A program made the translations under genes and the position numbers. The notes beneath the pieces were generated by a model. That model saw only the letters and a list, made by a program, of their open reading frames with translations. It was not told the DNA's origin and searched no databases. DNA of 64,000 bases from Cohnella sp. CFH 77786 (GTDB lineage: Bacteria > Bacillota > Bacilli > Paenibacillales > Paenibacillaceae): NCBI RefSeq assembly GCF_019400745.1, contig NZ_WJIB01000018.1, positions 1 to 64,000 on the forward strand, read 5' to 3'. The first letter of the stretch is position 1. Every line of letters begins with the position of its first letter. Shown one piece after another: positions 61,277 through 64,000 of the stretch.

Positions 61277-61452
61277 CGACAAACACCCGCAACCTACGAG
61301 GAATAGGGGAGGTGTGGCGGCAAGGCCGCGTTTGGCGCTTGCGGTTGAGGATAGCGCGGAACGGCGGCCTGGCGGTCGGCGCAGTTACGGACTAAGGCGG
61401 CACCTGGCCCGGCGAGGAGGGCTGCGTCTGCCGCGATCGGTCATCCACACGG

Positions 61453-61482
61453 CATCTCCCGGTTCAGGGGGATGTTTTTTTG
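61453..61482 (+). terminator. Riboswitch expression-platform terminator
   Basis: CATCTCCC and GGGGGATG flank GGTTCA, followed by seven Ts. Adenosylcobalamin would be expected to favour termination here. Confidence 0.7.
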
Positions 61483-61514
61483 TTTGTTCGTTCCATCAGG
61501 ATGGATCCATACTC

Positions 61515-61587
61515 GCGATTCATTTCTGATTGGTCTCGATAGAAACGATGTTTCCGATCCAAGAGGACGCCGAATTCGTTTTTACTT
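61515..61587 (+). repeat. Dispersed intergenic repeat, copy E (partial)
   Basis: It retains GATTCATTTCTGA, TCGATAGAAACGA, GGACGCCGA and TTCGTTTTTACTTGG. It lies between the riboswitch terminator and the gene, so it is inside the 5' leader. Confidence 0.65.
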
Positions 61588-61625
61588 GGCTTAATGAGTG
61601 TATGGGACACAGGAGGAGTGGGACA

Positions 61626-64000
61626 ATGGCAGGGAAACGGTCTATCGCGGGCGGTTGGATCCGCGGGGTCATGGCGGGATTGCTGGCGCTGGCAATGGTG
61701 CTGGGTACGTGGACAAGCGCGTTGGCGGCGGACGGGGATTCGCAGCCTGGTGCCGAGGGAGCGGCAGCGGCGGGCGGGCCTTCGCGCGCGCAATTGGACG
61801 AAGCGCTTGGAGCGTTGCAAACCTCGCTCGGCAGGACGGCACCGCTCAGCGACTGGGTGGCGTTAGGATTGGCCCGCGGGGGCAAACCCGTTGGCGCACC
61901 CTACCTTGCTCAGGCGGGGAAAAACGTGGCGGACGGCAAGCTACGTCTTGTCACGGATTACGCGCGCACGGCGCTCGCCGTCAACGCGAACGGCGGCGAT
62001 GTCCGCCGCTTCGGCCCGGGCAAGAGCGATTTGCTCGCGGAAATCGCGAATTACGAGAACATGACGGCGCAAGGCCCGAACGCGCCCGCATACGCGCTGC
62101 TAGCGTTAGACGCGGGGGATTACGAGCCCGTCGTGAAGGACCGCTGGAGCCGCGACTCCCTGTTGAAATGGCTGGTGGACAACCGGAACGCGGACGGCGG
62201 CTGGTCGCTGGCTCCGGGCAAAAGCGACGTCGACGTGACGGGCATCGTCTTGCTGGCGCTGGCGCCTTATCAGGACCGCGAAGATGTCCGCGCCGCTACG
62301 GAAGCCGCTCTCGGATGGCTGTCCGGCGTGCAGCGGGACAACGGCGGCTTCGGAAACCCGGAATCGAGCGAAAGCTCCGTCCAGGTTCTGATCGCGCTAA
62401 CCTCGCTCGGGATCGACCCGGTGCAGGACGCGCGTTTCGTCAAGAACGGCAAATCCGCGCTGTCACGGCTCATGGAGTTCCGTCTGGGCGACGGAAGCTT
62501 CGCCCATGTGCCGGGCGGCAAATCCGACGGCATGTCTTCCTTGTATGCCATGCTTGGCTTGACGGCCGTCGAGCGCTGGATGGACGGTCTGCCGGCGCTG
62601 TACGCGGGCGAACGCGCCGGCCAGTCGGTGGAGATAACGGTTTACGGAACGAACTTCCGCCTGGCCCGGGAGAACGTGAACGGACGTACCGCTCTGGAGT
62701 CGCTTGTGCAGGCGCTTCGCAAGAACGGGCTGTCTTATGAGATCGAGCGGCACCCGCAGTTCGGGCCGTTCCTGAAGTCGATTTCCGGTGTCCAAAACGC
62801 GTCATTCGGCGGGTACGACGGGTGGCAATACGCGGTCCGGCGCGGAGACCAATGGCTCACGGGCCTGCCGGGCATGGCGGCGTTCGAGCCCCGCGGCGGC
62901 GATCGAATCGTCGTGTACTACGGAGGCGAAACCGATCTTATCCATTCCGTGAAGGTGGAGCCCGCGGCGCCGCGCGAAGGTCAGCCTATCACGGTAACCG
63001 TGGAGAAGGAAAAGTACGATTGGGACACCGGCAAAACCGTGGTCAGCCCGGCGGAAGCCGCGCGCGTTACGGTCGGCGGACAGTCGGCCGTGACGGACAA
63101 GGACGGCAAGGTTTCGTTTGACAGGGGGCTGCCTATCGGCCTGAATACGCTGACCGTTGACGGATACCGTGCGGGATCTACTCCTGCTTATGTCACGTTC
63201 GAGTCGCCGCTTGCGGTCGGCTCCTACGTCAAGACGGTCACCTTGCGCGTGGAAGGCGACCAAGGCGCGATCGCGGCGGGAACCGCGCAGGGCGGCACGG
63301 CGCTGGAAGCGCTGGAAAGCTTCCTGAAGGCGCGGAATATCGGGTATCAGGTGGAAGATTCGGCTTACGGCAAGTATGTTGCTGCGATAAACGGAACGGC
63401 TGCAGGTAAATATGGGGGCTACGACGGTTGGAACTTCGCCGTGAAGAGCGGTAATGCTTGGATCGTACCGGGTGAGGGCATGGGGACCTACCTGCTCGAG
63501 GATGGTCAGGAGCTCGTGGTGTATTACGGCGACATGGGCACCAAATTGCCGGAGCCGGCCATCGTGACGCCAGCTGCGCCGAAGCCGGGAGAAACGGTTG
63601 CCGTTGCGGTGACCTACCGTGAGATGGATTGGGACGCAGGCAAGCTGAAGGACCCGGCGCCGCTTGCGGGCGTACGCGTATCGGCGGGCAGCGCGTCGGC
63701 CGTGACGGACGAGAATGGCATCGCGAAATTGGCGGGTTTGCCGGTAGGCGCATACCGGCTCGAAGTGTCGGGTTATGCCGCCGGCAAAGCGCCGGTTGCG
63801 GTCCGGACCGTCACGCCGCTGGCCGTGGTCGGGGATTACGCCGACCAGGCCAAAGTGTCCGGTTGGGCAGCGGATTCGGTGCGCATCGCCAAGGCGAGCG
63901 GCGTGCTGCGGGGACCGGGCGACTCGGCTGCGGGTGCGTTTGATCCGAAAACGGCCGTGACGCGGGCCGAGTTTGTCGCATCGTTGGTCCGCGCTCTGGG
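61626..64000 (+). CDS. Transcobalamin-like SLH surface protein (partial, runs off right edge)
   Basis: An open frame of at least 791 codons starts at ATG 61626 after GGAGGAG. Signal peptide (VMAGLLALAMVLGTWTSALAA). Residues about 45-310 are helical repeats of the prenyltransferase/squalene-cyclase type (NADGGWSLAPGKSDVDVTG; DNGGFGNPESSESSVQ), the alpha6/alpha6 barrel of transcobalamin. Two DUF4430 transcobalamin-beta-like domains lie near 335-437 and 538-638, with carboxypeptidase-regulatory-like beta domains after each. An SLH motif starts near 738 (WAADSVRIAKASGVLRG; AVTRAEFVASLVRAL). Under B12-riboswitch control, it probably captures cobalamin at the surface. Confidence 0.88.
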   Translation, partial: MAGKRSIAGGWIRGVMAGLLALAMVLGTWTSALAADGDSQPGAEGAAAAGGPSRAQLDEALGALQTSLGRTAPLSDWVALGLARGGKPVGAPYLAQAGKNVADGKLRLVTDYARTALAVNANGGDVRRFGPGKSDLLAEIANYENMTAQGPNAPAYALLALDAGDYEPVVKDRWSRDSLLKWLVDNRNADGGWSLAPGKSDVDVTGIVLLALAPYQDREDVRAATEAALGWLSGVQRDNGGFGNPESSESSVQVLIALTSLGIDPVQDARFVKNGKSALSRLMEFRLGDGSFAHVPGGKSDGMSSLYAMLGLTAVERWMDGLPALYAGERAGQSVEITVYGTNFRLARENVNGRTALESLVQALRKNGLSYEIERHPQFGPFLKSISGVQNASFGGYDGWQYAVRRGDQWLTGLPGMAAFEPRGGDRIVVYYGGETDLIHSVKVEPAAPREGQPITVTVEKEKYDWDTGKTVVSPAEAARVTVGGQSAVTDKDGKVSFDRGLPIGLNTLTVDGYRAGSTPAYVTFESPLAVGSYVKTVTLRVEGDQGAIAAGTAQGGTALEALESFLKARNIGYQVEDSAYGKYVAAINGTAAGKYGGYDGWNFAVKSGNAWIVPGEGMGTYLLEDGQELVVYYGDMGTKLPEPAIVTPAAPKPGETVAVAVTYREMDWDAGKLKDPAPLAGVRVSAGSASAVTDENGIAKLAGLPVGAYRLEVSGYAAGKAPVAVRTVTPLAVVGDYADQAKVSGWAADSVRIAKASGVLRGPGDSAAGAFDPKTAVTRAEFVASLVRAL

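Noticed and set aside
61598-62740. 380-codon Arg-rich frame at the start of the transcobalamin-like gene
   Set aside because: The frame from 61626 has a signal peptide, domain motifs and an SD, and stays open to the window end; the other frame is a GC-rich shadow.

Overview
The window looks like a chromosomal segment of an endospore-forming member of the Paenibacillaceae (Paenibacillus/Cohnella type). The core genome is GC-rich with strong Shine-Dalgarno (SD) sites and frequent GTG/TTG starts. Gene order and families are typical of this group: guaB-dacA-pdxS-pdxT-serS after an rRNA operon, alpha/beta-type and P-type small acid-soluble spore proteins (SASPs), a Spo0E-like protein and an S-layer (SLH) protein. 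This assignment is inferred from gene content, not from a database search.

Left core (1-12.78 kb): the 3' end of a 23S rRNA with no adjacent 5S gene, a lipoprotein with a glycosyl-hydrolase-like domain, guaB, dacA, the PLP synthase pair pdxST, serS followed by tRNA-Ser(TGA), a type I signal peptidase, a small spore-protein operon ending in an sspP-like gene, a YitT-family membrane protein and two lipoproteins.

Mobile island (12.78-41.18 kb): an AT-rich element of about 28.35 kb integrated into a tRNA-Pro(CGG) gene. It is bounded by a 51-bp direct repeat with one mismatch. The repeat is a truncated tRNA 3' end on the left and the complete tRNA on the right, next to an excisionase and a tyrosine integrase. 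The element carries an archaeo-eukaryotic-type primase, a degenerate helicase-loader-like protein and a 12-13 copy 42-bp iteron array that is probably its origin. It also carries a GC-richer spore cassette (SASP plus ATP-dependent DNA ligase), a serine resolvase and a defence cluster (Mrr-like nuclease, D12-class adenine methyltransferase, BglII-like endonuclease, OLD-family ATPase/nuclease). A right-hand transfer module has an FtsK/SpoIIIE-like membrane ATPase, a winged-helix protein, a large LRR surface protein and two secreted paralogues. No relaxase is visible. Primase, FtsK translocase, Xis and Int at a tRNA gene is the logic of actinomycete AICEs (double-stranded DNA transfer), here in a Bacillota background. 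This is the most interesting system in the window.

Right core (41.2-64 kb): glycerate kinase, a polar amino-acid ABC importer, Hsp20, and a heterodimeric ABC exporter preceded by a 26-codon leader peptide and an intrinsic terminator (probable ribosome-mediated attenuation). Then tRNA-Arg(CCT), a LacI-type regulator, a sugar-phosphate isomerase-like protein, a two-component system with a MacB/FtsX-like ABC transporter, a Spo0E-like protein, tadA, a glucosaminidase-like protein, a second PRPP-synthetase-like gene and a LytTR protein. The window ends in a cobalamin riboswitch controlling a transcobalamin-like, SLH-anchored surface protein that runs off the end. Five copies of a two-hairpin intergenic repeat are scattered through the core, four of them between 58.2 and 61.6 kb.
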